DNA of 64,000 nt. Source: Sulfurospirillum sp. UCH001 (lineage in GTDB: Bacteria > Campylobacterota > Campylobacteria > Campylobacterales > Sulfurospirillaceae). Made by a program: the position numbers and the translations under genes. The notes under the pieces are model-generated. The model did no database searches and was not told the DNA's origin. It saw only the letters and a list, made by a program, of their open reading frames with translations. Position 1 is the stretch's first letter, and each line of letters opens with the position of its first letter. Shown here one piece after another: positions 9,363 to 18,220 of this stretch. The stretch spans positions 1,550,001 through 1,614,000 of the forward strand of contig NZ_AP014723.1 in assembly GCF_001548035.1 (NCBI RefSeq), given 5' to 3'.

Positions 9363-10152
9363 GAATAAGTCCTATATCAAGTGCCGCCATCGTTAAAAGA
9401 CAACTGTTCAGTTTACGATACTTTGATAACCCCTTCTTTTGGGCATAATCAAGTAATTTCATCAATGTATATAAAAACTTTTTAATCATGCGAAAATTAC
9501 CCTTAGCATACCGAGCGATGACCCTAGCCTCATTTTTAGAAAACATCATAGCGATCTCACCATGCGTGTGTCCCATAAAAAGGGTATGAATGTAGCGAAG
9601 TATCTCATTTTCATCAAGATTACCATACTCAATGACAAGTTTAGAACGAGTTTTAAACTGTTTTTTTGCAAGCAGTGCCATTCCTTCATCTTTATGCATG
9701 GCAAGAACAAATTGGAACAATTTGGTATCACTTAAAATACGCAAGAATTCAAATTGATCGTCATTTAATAGCTGTGCTTCATCAATAAAAATCGTGCATA
9801 ATGTTCCCACATACGCCTCAAAAAGCTCATCCATAAACTCGCCTTGAGTTTTATTTTTATCAAAAGGCATACCTCTAGCCTCATATAACTCTTTAAAAAG
9901 GTCTCGTGGGTCAAAAAAAGGATGTTCGATAAGTACACTATTGGCAGCCACAGCTGATGAGTAATGCATCACACGCATAATGTGACTTTTTCCAACACCT
10001 GGATCACCTATGATAAAAATAAGAGGAATAGAAGGATCGCCGATAGCTTCTTTAAGGTTATTGCGTGCAATCTCAGCGCTGATACTATCAAAATAAAACG
10101 AAGGATCAACCGTGTCTTTAAAAAACTCTTTTGCGGCTTCAAAATCTTTCAT
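9355..10152 (-). CDS. ExeA/MshM-like AAA ATPase
   Basis: 265 residues with Walker A GDPGVGKS (49-56) and Walker B IFIDEAQ (121-127). The sensor-1 region is LSDTKLFQFVLAMH, and a helical C-terminal part contains the GNFRMIKKFLYTLMKLL motif seen in ExeA/GspA/MshM ATPases. Such proteins help assemble secretins or pseudopili at the inner membrane. CtsP of the C. jejuni DNA-uptake system is a nucleotide-binding protein with a comparable role. No secretin, pilin or traffic ATPase gene is nearby, so the rest of the machine must be elsewhere. Confidence 0.72.
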   Translation of the reverse strand: MKDFEAAKEFFKDTVDPSFYFDSISAEIARNNLKEAIGDPSIPLIFIIGDPGVGKSHIMRVMHYSSAVAANSVLIEHPFFDPRDLFKELYEARGMPFDKNKTQGEFMDELFEAYVGTLCTIFIDEAQLLNDDQFEFLRILSDTKLFQFVLAMHKDEGMALLAKKQFKTRSKLVIEYGNLDENEILRYIHTLFMGHTHGEIAMMFSKNEARVIARYAKGNFRMIKKFLYTLMKLLDYAQKKGLSKYRKLNSCLLTMAALDIGLIHD

Positions 10153-10220
10153 TCAGACTCTTTGTCAAGCATACGCTTGGATTTATCTTATTTTAGCATA
10201 TCTTTTTCGATTTTAGCGCG

Positions 10221-10721
10221 TTAAAAATTAACGGCATTCTCTTCAGGTATAAGTGAACGCTTTGGAAGTGGAGGAGCAAGATTGAGTTGTTGAGAAGGTT
10301 GATACTGCTGTTTTGGAGCAGCTGTTTGCTGTTGTTGGAAAACACCCTCTTTTTTAATGGCTTCAACAATTTCTTGTGTTGTTGGATTGGTTTTAACAGT
10401 CAATTCTTTAATATAAACAGAATCAATCACTAAACCATGTGTTTTTTTAGCATATGCGATTACGGTGGATTTTAATATCTCTTTACCACGAGAAGTTACA
10501 AGATCTTCTGCAAAATAACTACCAATGACAATATTTAGCGCATCAACGACTTTATACTCGTAAAGCTTAACTTCTTTGCCTTCAAAAATAAGACCAACAG
10601 TCACTTCCACAGGCTTTTTATCAGATTTTGCAAAGACATTGGCTTTAAAATGCTCCAATGCCAATGTCTCCGCAAACAGGCTTACGTGTAAAAGAAAAAA
10701 TGCTATCAAAATACGTCTCAT
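10221..10721 (-). CDS. exported FliL-like protein, Q/P-rich tail
   Basis: 166 residues: a signal sequence (MRRILIAFFLLHVSLFAE), a 95-residue domain and a low-complexity tail rich in Q and P (QQQQTAAPKQQYQPSQQ). The domain pattern (SYFAEDLVTSRGKEIL ... GLVIDSVYIKELTV) resembles the C-terminal half of FliL-family proteins, but FliL is normally membrane-anchored and this one looks cleaved. It lies 68 bases upstream of the AAA ATPase gene on the same strand and 11 bases downstream of the next gene. Role unknown. Confidence 0.5.
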   Translation of the reverse strand: MRRILIAFFLLHVSLFAETLALEHFKANVFAKSDKKPVEVTVGLIFEGKEVKLYEYKVVDALNIVIGSYFAEDLVTSRGKEILKSTVIAYAKKTHGLVIDSVYIKELTVKTNPTTQEIVEAIKKEGVFQQQQTAAPKQQYQPSQQLNLAPPLPKRSLIPEENAVNF

Positions 10722-10732
10722 TTGAGCCTTTA

Positions 10733-11239
10733 TTAAACCGATGTATCGAGCACACTTCCACCAAGTTCTGCAATCCGTGCATCTACTTTTTCAAGTGCTT
10801 TTTGCATCGTAGTATAACTAATTTCAGGTAATTTTTCACCCCAAAGCTTTTCTGCTTCTGCAAAGCCTTGAAGCATTCCAGAGCGTCCTGCTTGCAGTTT
10901 AGAGAGGTCATCTCCTGCTCCATTGATGACAAAATCTGCAATACGTGCGCTCGTTTGAGCAATACCAAAAAAGCCATCTTCAGCCACTAATGCTTTTGCC
11001 TCATCTTGAGTCAATTCACCTATAGGTTTACCTGTATAGCCAATGTCTGCAAGTGTAAAGGTATTGGCTTGTGTACTAAAGGTTGATTTAGACTCTTTTA
11101 TGGCTTGTGCCATATACTCAGCAAGATAGCTATTGGTGATCTGCTTGCCTGTGAGCTTTTTATCTTTGCCAGTAATCTCTTGATTGCTTTGTGAGTAGGT
11201 TATCAAGCCTTTCGATTCGTATGAAATTTCCAGATTCAT
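10733..11239 (-). CDS. conserved hypothetical protein, helical
   Basis: 168 residues when started at ATG 11239, which has AGAGGGGG close upstream; the longer frame to 11290 runs into the helicase gene and lacks such a site. The protein is soluble, has no signal peptide, and is largely helical after a polar N-terminal 50 residues (LADIGYTGKPIGELTQDEAKALVAEDG is cut here: LADIGYTGKPIGEL then TQDEAKALVAEDG). I recall similar proteins being auto-labelled hydrogenase-4 component G, but no metal-binding or hydrogenase motif is visible, so I would not use that name. Confidence 0.5.
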   Translation of the reverse strand: MNLEISYESKGLITYSQSNQEITGKDKKLTGKQITNSYLAEYMAQAIKESKSTFSTQANTFTLADIGYTGKPIGELTQDEAKALVAEDGFFGIAQTSARIADFVINGAGDDLSKLQAGRSGMLQGFAEAEKLWGEKLPEISYTTMQKALEKVDARIAELGGSVLDTSV

Positions 11240-11276
11240 GTTTGCCCCCTCTATCTGTTTTCTATATTCTAAATCG

Positions 11277-12605
11277 TCAAAATTCACCAAAAAGTGAATC
11301 GCTCCTAAGCTCTTCTATCTTCAAAACATTCGATTTTGCATAAAACTCTCCAACCTTAGGCGATACCTGCACACAGCGCACCAAATGCTCATGAAAACGC
11401 TGATAGTGATAATCCAACAAAAGCTGATTGGGGTAACGAGCACGTGAAATAGCCACATAAAACTGACTCTTTTCAAAAATAGTGTTAATGTTGCACACCA
11501 AAGAATCAATACTCATTCCTTGCGACTTGTGAATCGTAATAGCGTACGCCAATTTCAAAGGAAACTGCTCAATGGAGACAAGTGGTTTTTCTTTGATTTC
11601 ACCTTCCATTACCACATTCTCATGCAATGTATATTCTTGGCGTTCTACTTTTATAAGCTCACCTTTTTTCTCTACCAACACAGTATCGGCATCAATTGAC
11701 CGCACGATTCCCGTCTCACCATTGTAGTATTTACCCCATTTATTGGTACAAAAAAGCACTTTTGCGCCTATTTTTAGGGTTAAATCAACGGGAATAGGAA
11801 GCGCATTTTTCCACCCTTCTATTTTGTTGACATGCAATGTTTTTTCGTGTAACTCTTCCTTGGCTTTTAATACAAACGATTCACTCTCAAGCTCAGCAAG
11901 CCTTTTTAGATTGAGTGCTTCAGCTTCCCTATTTCGTCCAAAAAGAACAGTTGGGTCATCTTCCCATACGCTAACATTAGAGCGCAGTGCTTCAAGATAG
12001 TCAAACGTATCGCCATCAAGTATACCGCGTCTGATTTTTCCAAGATGTCTAAAAAAAAGCTCATCATGTGTACGTTTGGTAATAGTAAGCTCAACCACCA
12101 CAGGATCATACGCCTTCCACGAACTACTCTCAAACGCATACTCAAACCCACCCCAAAGGCTATCTGTTTTCCCTTTAGAAACAGGAGGTAATTGAAAAAA
12201 GTCACCTACAAAAAGTACGCTTCCTTCAAAACCAGCATTGCGAAGACGATAATAAATCATATCAAGCAAATCAGCTGAAACCATGCTAATTTCATCGATG
12301 ACTAAAAGATCACATCTAGTGAGTACTTTTTTGATTTCTGCAAGCCTCGCTTTTGCGTAACGATCATGACGCATCAGTTCATCAAGATGGTTACAGATAC
12401 CAAACGCAAAAAAACTGTGCAGAGTTTGCCCGCCTACATTGACAGCGCTCACCCCAGTACTTCCCAGCACTACTACTTGTTTTCCAGCGTTACGAAGCTC
12501 ACTCACCACTTCACCGACTAGATAACTCTTGCCCACACCTGCGCCACCTGTGAGCAGAACATTGTCTTTTTTTAAAATGTCGATGAGTTTTTGTGCTAAA
12601 TTCAA
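11277..12605 (-). CDS. Pif1-like superfamily 1B helicase
   Basis: 442 residues, a compact 5'-3' DNA helicase. Walker A is GGAGVGKS (20-27), Walker B is LLVIDEISMVS, motif III is FVGDFFQLPPV, the C-terminal motifs are AYAITIHKSQGMS and VAISRARYPN. Between them sits an SH3-like 2B region (GAKVLFCTNKWGKYYNGETGIV). Bacterial Pif1-type enzymes unwind G-quadruplex or forked DNA and remove R-loops. It is first in a minus-strand run with the hypothetical gene 37 bases downstream. Confidence 0.9.
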   Translation of the reverse strand: MNLAQKLIDILKKDNVLLTGGAGVGKSYLVGEVVSELRNAGKQVVVLGSTGVSAVNVGGQTLHSFFAFGICNHLDELMRHDRYAKARLAEIKKVLTRCDLLVIDEISMVSADLLDMIYYRLRNAGFEGSVLFVGDFFQLPPVSKGKTDSLWGGFEYAFESSSWKAYDPVVVELTITKRTHDELFFRHLGKIRRGILDGDTFDYLEALRSNVSVWEDDPTVLFGRNREAEALNLKRLAELESESFVLKAKEELHEKTLHVNKIEGWKNALPIPVDLTLKIGAKVLFCTNKWGKYYNGETGIVRSIDADTVLVEKKGELIKVERQEYTLHENVVMEGEIKEKPLVSIEQFPLKLAYAITIHKSQGMSIDSLVCNINTIFEKSQFYVAISRARYPNQLLLDYHYQRFHEHLVRCVQVSPKVGEFYAKSNVLKIEELRSDSLFGEF

Positions 12606-12663
12606 AGAGGCTTCCTAAGTTGTTTTTGGTATTATAGCATTAAGAAAATTCAAGGTTTCAAAT

Positions 12664-14670
12664 ATGTCAATACGAAATATTTTTCTGTGCATATGCAGTC
12701 TCATTATCTTAACAGGATGTGCCCCAAAAGAGCCCTCATCTGAAGCATTTATTGCTCAAAAAATTGCTTCAAAAGAGATGCTTATCTACCCACAAAACGT
12801 AGACTTTTTAGCTCAAAATATTACACCACAAAAGGTCGCACAAGAAGACTTTACGTATCGTTATTACTCTCCGTGGTTTAGAACTCATGTAAGTACAAAA
12901 AAAGATGACGCTTTGTGGGCAAATAAATCTTATGGACTTAAAAGTCGCTACTATGGTGAAAATCTTCAACTGATTTCTGATGCAGAGATCGATGCCATTA
13001 TCAATGAGACCAATCCTGATGCGTATGGTAGTATCAACGCTCATGCCATTATGATTCATAATGCACAAATGCGTAATCTCCCAACAGAAAAACCTTTTTT
13101 TAAAAAGACGACACTTCCAGGAGAAGGGTATCCGTTTGACTACTTACAAACCTCGCGCATTCATGTAGCAGAGCCTCTTATTATCTCACATTACAGTAAA
13201 GACGGTGCTTGGGCATTTGTAGAGAGTTCGTTTGCTTCTGGTTGGCTTCCTGTAGAAAGCTTTGTTATAGTAGAAGCTAAAGAGCGTATGGAGCTTATCA
13301 AAGCAAACAAAATTGCTATCGTAAAAGACAACATCCCTCTTTACAACACTAAACAACGCTTCATTACCTATGCGAAAGTGGGAGCCATTTTACCTATCGT
13401 AAGTGAAGATGATGACTTTTTTCACGCCTATATGTACACCAGAGATGCCACATTTAGCGCACAAAAGCTAGAACTGCGCATTCCAAAAAGCTTTGCGCAA
13501 GCTGTACCTATAGCGTTTAGTAAAGAGAGCATTAGTAAAATTGGCGATGCGCTTTTAGGCGAAAAATACGGCTGGGGTGGATACCTCGCTAACCGTGATT
13601 GTTCTGCTATGACGCGCGATTTTCTCTCCCCTTTTGGTATTTGGATACCACGAAATTCCGCTGCACAAAAAAATTTTGGAGAGTATATCTCACTCAAAGA
13701 TTTAACACCCAAGGAAAAAGAAGCCATGATTTTGAAAAACGGTATAGCCTTTTTAAGCCTCATCTACCTTAAAGGTCACATTATGCTTTATGCAGGTGAA
13801 TTTGAAGGCAAACCTCTTGTAATGCACAACGTTTGGGGTGTACGAACAATGGAAAATGGCAATGAAGGACGCAACATTATCGGTAAGGCGGTTATTACAG
13901 ACTTGTATGTTGGGGCAAATCAACCTAATGTGCCTGAAAACGGACTGCTCATCAACCGTGTTGAGGGCATAACTGTCAAACCAGCAAACCCTAAAAGCAA
14001 CAATCTTGTTCAAAAGTACCCTAGCATCAAAGTCATCAAAGACAATACCGTCTTTTTTATGGATGGAAGCTCACTCCCTTATGATGATAAAAAAGTAAAA
14101 ACTTTTGATGAAAAGCTCGAAAATGCAGACATCGAAGATATGTTCGCCCAAGTCTACCCTGCTTTTGCACCTATCACAGATCCCGCACTCAACGATGATC
14201 CAGGACGTTTCCGTAATGATGCTTTTTTGAAAAAACTCTATGGCTCAAACAAAAGCGAGATCAAAAAAAATCTAACCACGGTAAACTGGCTTCCAAAACA
14301 CGGTGGAAAAAAACTGCAATTTAACAAAAACGAAAATGCCGCGCGCCAGCTTCAAAAAGTTTCTGATGAGTTAGACAATCTACCTGAAGAGTTCATGAAG
14401 TATCTCAAAAAAGTCGATGGTACTTACTACTTTCGTAAAATTGCAAAAACAGAACGTTTAAGTGCCCATAGCTACGGCATTGCCATCGATCTTGATACCA
14501 AATATTCACGCTACTGGCAATGGGACAAAACGCACAATTTTCACAATGAATTTCCTAAAGAGATCGTCGATATTTTTGAGAAATATGGCTTTGTATGGGG
14601 TGGTAGATGGTACCACTACGATACCATGCATTTTGAGTATAGACCAGAGCTTTTTGAGAGCATAGACTAA
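12664..14670 (+). CDS. lipoprotein with SH3, NlpC/P60 and M15 peptidase domains
   Basis: 668 residues with lipobox LTGC19, so it is probably anchored in an envelope membrane. Residues about 100-250 form SH3-like wall-binding domains. An NlpC/P60 peptidase follows with catalytic C313 (NRDCSAM) and a later His (KGHIMLYAGE). The C-terminus is a zinc D-Ala-D-Ala carboxypeptidase/M15 domain with H602 and D609 (AHSYGIAID) and H656 (TMHFEYRP). Two different peptidoglycan hydrolases are therefore fused, one cutting the stem peptide and one trimming it or its cross-link. It stands alone between a divergent helicase and a bidirectional terminator. Confidence 0.88.
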   Translation: MSIRNIFLCICSLIILTGCAPKEPSSEAFIAQKIASKEMLIYPQNVDFLAQNITPQKVAQEDFTYRYYSPWFRTHVSTKKDDALWANKSYGLKSRYYGENLQLISDAEIDAIINETNPDAYGSINAHAIMIHNAQMRNLPTEKPFFKKTTLPGEGYPFDYLQTSRIHVAEPLIISHYSKDGAWAFVESSFASGWLPVESFVIVEAKERMELIKANKIAIVKDNIPLYNTKQRFITYAKVGAILPIVSEDDDFFHAYMYTRDATFSAQKLELRIPKSFAQAVPIAFSKESISKIGDALLGEKYGWGGYLANRDCSAMTRDFLSPFGIWIPRNSAAQKNFGEYISLKDLTPKEKEAMILKNGIAFLSLIYLKGHIMLYAGEFEGKPLVMHNVWGVRTMENGNEGRNIIGKAVITDLYVGANQPNVPENGLLINRVEGITVKPANPKSNNLVQKYPSIKVIKDNTVFFMDGSSLPYDDKKVKTFDEKLENADIEDMFAQVYPAFAPITDPALNDDPGRFRNDAFLKKLYGSNKSEIKKNLTTVNWLPKHGGKKLQFNKNENAARQLQKVSDELDNLPEEFMKYLKKVDGTYYFRKIAKTERLSAHSYGIAIDLDTKYSRYWQWDKTHNFHNEFPKEIVDIFEKYGFVWGGRWYHYDTMHFEYRPELFESID

Positions 14671-14696
14671 TAAGAGCTTTATATAAAGCTCTTATT
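14669..14696. terminator. bidirectional terminator, perfect 28-base palindrome
   Basis: AATAAGAGCTTTA and its exact inverse meet around TA. The palindrome covers the stop codons of both convergent genes, and stable stems form on either strand. Confidence 0.7.
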
Positions 14697-14880
14697 TCGT
14701 AAATCCACACGCCTTAACGTCTTTATCATCCTCTTTCACAACCACTTGCGCTGCGATGACAGTTTGTCCATTAAACGTGACTGATGGGCTTCCATGTAGT
14801 TTCCAGCCATTATTTAAAAACTCCGTTACCCTCGCACAAAACGTTGAGTCATCCGGTCCAGTAATAAGTTTATATTGCAT
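14692..14880 (-). CDS. DUF1737 small protein
   Basis: 62 residues matching the DUF1737 pattern: YKLITG near the start, then VTEFLNNGWKLHGSPSVTFNGQ. These short soluble proteins have no known function. AAGGAGT lies just before ATG. The gene is short but its composition and the conserved pattern support it. Confidence 0.75.
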   Translation of the reverse strand: MQYKLITGPDDSTFCARVTEFLNNGWKLHGSPSVTFNGQTVIAAQVVVKEDDKDVKACGFTK

Positions 14881-14929
14881 ACATACTCCTTCATAGATTT
14901 ACTAAGAAGCAGTATAGCGCATAATCTTT

Positions 14930-16033
14930 TTAAATGACAAAGTCGTTTTCCTCATAACAAATCACACGATTACGCCCCTGAGACTTTGCTTGATACAAAC
15001 ATTTGTCTCCCAAAACAACTAAGGTGTTAAAATCTTCGATCTCTTCACTGTTACGAATTAAACCAACACTAACGGTAACACGAATCTCTTCTGTATTGTA
15101 ATGCATTGTCGTTTCTTCGATTTTTATACGTATGCGCTCTGCTATTTCTCTTGCTTCAAGTAGTGTTGTTTGAGGTAGCAAAACACCAAATTCTTCTCCT
15201 CCAAGTCGTCCTATGATGTCATATTCTCGCGTCTGCTCCAAAAGAATTTTCGAAACCGTTTGAATGACCATATCACCACATTCATGACCATACGTATCAT
15301 TGACTCTTTTAAAATGGTCCACATCCAGCATCAAAAACGAACTTCCTTTATCGACTTTCCATTTACGGCGTGACTCTTCATACTATGTACGACGATTTAA
15401 GAGGTTAGAGAGACTATCTAAGGACATCAAAACATGGTTTTGCAAAGCATTTTTGTAGGCTTCTTTGCCATTTTTACGGTTCAACCAAACAACAGCAAAA
15501 ACATATCCCAATAGAGGGAATGCCAAAGAGAGAAATACAGCAATATCTTCTTCTTTTTGGTTAGTCCATATCATCACAGCAAACATAAAAGCAACTTGAT
15601 ACCCTTCCATAATGAAAAAGATTTTTTTTGTAATTAATGGCGTAAGCATCATTGTTGCGATCAAATAAAAAAACCACGAATACACTACAAAGTGAATAGG
15701 ATTTCCAAATAAAAGATAGGTCAGAGTCACTGCACTAAACCCCATGGTTCCAAAAGTGGTAATTCCTAGAACATTTCGATGCTCAAAAAAAGGATGAGCC
15801 GTGGCAAGGACAACCATAATAGCAAAGAAAAAAGTGGTCATTCGTCCACCTAAAATATAATGAAAAATTGGGCTATCGCTATGGAGTTGATAATCAAAAG
15901 GAATATAGATAATGGTAAGAAGAACTCCAAACCAACTAAATATCAAAAAATTTTTTGATATACGTTTCCAAAAGTAATCTTCAAAAGAATCAAAATGAAC
16001 TAAACGGTTCGGAAGGATTTGTGAAGTTTCCAT
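14930..16033 (-). pseudogene. membrane diguanylate cyclase interrupted by an in-frame TAG
   Basis: The first part (16033 down to 15386) encodes about six membrane helices and the start of a GGDEF domain (SLSNLLNRRT). Then TAG at 15385-15383 stops it. The same frame continues without any shift (YEESRRKWKVDKGS...), through the metal-binding DVDHF, GGEEF signature and the QAKSQGRNRV end, to 14930. Read through, it would be about 366 residues, a normal cyclase. The downstream part could restart at TTG 15334 or ATG 15331 behind AAAGGAA, giving a 133-134-residue GGDEF fragment lacking its first helix. Either a recent nonsense mutation, a sequence error, or read-through. Confidence 0.85.
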
Positions 16034-16127
16034 ATAAAACTCCTAAAAAAGGGCTTTTCTATAATTTTGTACGATACAGTATGATCTAGTATATCAAAAA
16101 AACTAATAAACTACATAATTAAATTCC

Positions 16128-16169
16128 TAGATGTAGATCAAGGTTTTTTATTTTTAAATGAGATAAAAT
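16128..16169 (+). promoter_or_regulatory. tpx-nnrS promoter with FNR/CRP-type site
   Basis: TAGATgtagATCAA (16128-16141) differs in one base from the FNR consensus TTGAT-N4-ATCAA. A -10 TAAAAT (16164-16169, within GATAAAAT) predicts a start near 16176, which puts the site centre (16134.5) at -41.5, the class II activator position. There is no good -35 box, as expected for an activated promoter. Confidence 0.6.
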
Positions 16170-16201
16170 GACTCTCATATAAAACAATTGAAAGGATACT
16201 C

Positions 16202-16762
16202 ATGACGTTTACAGCAAAAATTGACAAAACCGCTCTTAAGGGCACACCCGTAAAGTTGGAAGGAAACTTCCAAGAAGTAGGTAATTATGCGCCTATCGTA
16301 AAAGTTGTCACACCAGACTTACAAGAAAAAACCATTGGTGGTGAAGGTAATAAAGCACAACTCATCATTGCAGTACCTTCTTTAGATACACCTGTTTGCG
16401 ACGCAGAAGCAAGACGCTTCAACCAAGAAGTTGCTAAACATGAGAACATCGATACAACAGTCATTTCAATGGACTTGCCTTTTTCAGCAGCAAAGTTCTG
16501 TAACGTAGCAGGTATTGAAAATATCACGGTGGGAAGTGACTTTAGACATAAAGCCTTTGCACGTGCGTATGGTATGCTCATCAGTGATGGTGCACTAGAA
16601 GGTTTATGTGCAAGAGCACTCTTTGTTATCAGTAAAGATGGCAAAATCGTTTACAAACAAGTTGTTCCAGAAATCACCGAGGAACCAAATTATGACGAAG
16701 CGTTAAATGCCGCTATCGATGCAGCCAACCGAGGGGCTAGTTGTTGTGGTTTTTGTCAGTAG
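16202..16762 (+). CDS. tpx: Tpx, thiol peroxidase with a cysteine-rich tail
   Basis: Atypical 2-Cys peroxiredoxin that reduces peroxides using thioredoxin. The peroxidatic Cys is C66 in SLDTPVCDAE and the resolving Cys is C100 in AAKFCN. At 186 residues it is about 15-20 longer than usual Tpx; the extra tail ends GASCCGFCQ with C181, C182 and C185, which could bind metal or join redox exchange. AAAGGAT precedes the ATG. The last 17 bases overlap the proposed nnrS start, so the two genes are translationally coupled. Confidence 0.93.
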   Translation: MTFTAKIDKTALKGTPVKLEGNFQEVGNYAPIVKVVTPDLQEKTIGGEGNKAQLIIAVPSLDTPVCDAEARRFNQEVAKHENIDTTVISMDLPFSAAKFCNVAGIENITVGSDFRHKAFARAYGMLISDGALEGLCARALFVISKDGKIVYKQVVPEITEEPNYDEALNAAIDAANRGASCCGFCQ

Positions 16763-17945
16763 TTTAACCCCACCGCCGCCACCAAAAACGACGGCGCTTC
16801 AAAACCTTCAAGCACAACCACACCGCATTTTCTTTTTTGCGGGTGTGGTTCAAGGTGTGCTTTTTGTTTCACTTTTAGGTCTGCATTATGCAGGACTTAT
16901 CAGTCTCAATGCCAGTGTGGGACTTTACCACGCTTACGCGATGACATTCATCGTCTTTACACAGTTTTTTGCAGGCTTTTTACTCACGACATTCCCACGT
17001 TACCTCTCACGCCCTGCTCCTAAACAAAGTGAGTATATGCCTGTTGCATGGTTAATAAACGGCGGTGGTCTACTGTTTATTGTATGTTCTTTTATCTCTG
17101 AACTTGCTCTTATAGCAGCCATGATTGTTATCTTGGCTGGATACATCAAGCTCTGTTTACTCTTACTTGATTTTCAGACCAAAAGTACAGTCACTAACAA
17201 AGCCGATACCACATGGATGCTTCGTTCTTTTGCTCTAGGAGCTGTGGGACAAGTACTTTTCATCACCGATACATTTGCCCCAACATATGCTATTGCATTG
17301 GGCATTAGTTTCTATCTTTATTTGTTTTTTATTGTTCTTATCGTTTCTCAAAAGATGATGCCATTTTTTGCGTCCAATTCCATAGTTGGCTATACGATCA
17401 ATAAAAGTAAACACTTTTTACTTTCAGTCTTTATAGCATTGATCGCAAAAGTGGTTTTGGAGGCATTAAGTATTAACGCTTTTGTGGCAGATAGCGCGCT
17501 TTTTGGCATCATCACGTATGAGCTTCTCAAATGGCGTCTTCCCTTTAAAAAATCACCACCAATTTTATGGGTGCTTTTCCTCTCTATTTGGTGGACACCT
17601 ATCGGCTTTGGACTTTTTGTCGTGCAAGACTTTAGTTCGCTTTTAGGTCATACGATTTATCTTGAAAAGTCACCATTGCATGCTTTAGCACTAGGGTATT
17701 TCACGACAGTACTCATTGGCTTTGGAACAAGGGTTATTTTAGGACATTCAGGACGTACTCCAAAAGCAGATGCGTATGCCATAACACTCTTTGGTCTTAT
17801 CCAAATTATGGCACTTATTCGTATCATTGCTGGTATTTTCCCACAGTTTGGCTACTTACATGCTGTTCTCACGGTGGCTGGTTTGTGGATTATTATCTTT
17901 GGATTATGGTCGAAGCGGTATATTCATATCTTATTTGAGAAGTAA
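16746..17945 (+). CDS. nnrS: NnrS family haem-copper membrane protein
   Basis: A 12-helix membrane protein of about 399 residues. NnrS binds haem and copper and protects cells during nitric oxide stress. Conserved His-containing motifs are visible: HRIFFFAG near the start, LYHAYAMTF, and HALALGYFTTVLIGFGTRVILGHSG. The open frame reaches back to 16707 inside tpx, but GAGGGG at 16731-16736 lies 9 bases before GTG 16746, so I start there. Co-transcription with tpx under an FNR-like site fits peroxide and NO defence at low oxygen. Confidence 0.88.
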   Translation: MVFVSSLTPPPPPKTTALQNLQAQPHRIFFFAGVVQGVLFVSLLGLHYAGLISLNASVGLYHAYAMTFIVFTQFFAGFLLTTFPRYLSRPAPKQSEYMPVAWLINGGGLLFIVCSFISELALIAAMIVILAGYIKLCLLLLDFQTKSTVTNKADTTWMLRSFALGAVGQVLFITDTFAPTYAIALGISFYLYLFFIVLIVSQKMMPFFASNSIVGYTINKSKHFLLSVFIALIAKVVLEALSINAFVADSALFGIITYELLKWRLPFKKSPPILWVLFLSIWWTPIGFGLFVVQDFSSLLGHTIYLEKSPLHALALGYFTTVLIGFGTRVILGHSGRTPKADAYAITLFGLIQIMALIRIIAGIFPQFGYLHAVLTVAGLWIIIFGLWSKRYIHILFEK

Positions 17946-17951
17946 TATTAG

Positions 17952-17975
17952 AAGAGCCCTATTTTAGGGCTCTTT
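17952..17975 (+). terminator. terminator after nnrS
   Basis: AAGAGCCCTA pairs with TAGGGCTCTT around TTT, followed by TTACTTT. It lies 6 bases after the nnrS stop and would also face the convergent copZ. Confidence 0.8.
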
Positions 17976-17990
17976 ACTTTAAATGCAGTC

Positions 17991-18197
17991 TTATGAAACG
18001 ACTTCAAAGCCTGCTTCATCAATCGCTTTTTCAAACACACTGATATCAATCGGCGCATCATACTCAATGATTGTTTTGCCACTAGCAAGGTCAACATTCA
18101 CACTTTTGACCCCTTTAATACCCTCTAAAACACCCTTGACACTCTTCACACATCCCATACAACTCATACCCTTAACAACTAACGTAATTGTTGCCAT
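17991..18197 (-). CDS. copZ: CopZ-like heavy-metal chaperone
   Basis: 68 residues forming one HMA (ferredoxin-like) domain with metal-binding GMSCMGC (C13, C16). It carries Cu(I) in the cytosol and hands it to the CopA ATPase, whose gene lies 23 bases upstream on the same strand. Its ending (DEAGFEVVS) is typical of single-domain HMA proteins. Copper rather than another soft metal is inferred from the partner. Confidence 0.88.
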   Translation of the reverse strand: MATITLVVKGMSCMGCVKSVKGVLEGIKGVKSVNVDLASGKTIIEYDAPIDISVFEKAIDEAGFEVVS

Positions 18198-18220
18198 TTC
18201 TTTTCCTTACGATTATGATT

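Noticed and set aside
11240-11290. N-terminal extension of the hypothetical protein into the Pif1-like gene
   Set aside because: No ribosome site at 11290; AGAGGGGG is right before ATG 11239.
16078-16100. Second FNR-like site TGATCTAGTATATCA upstream of tpx
   Set aside because: The half-sites are too far apart for the N4 spacing and the distance to the start is unusual.
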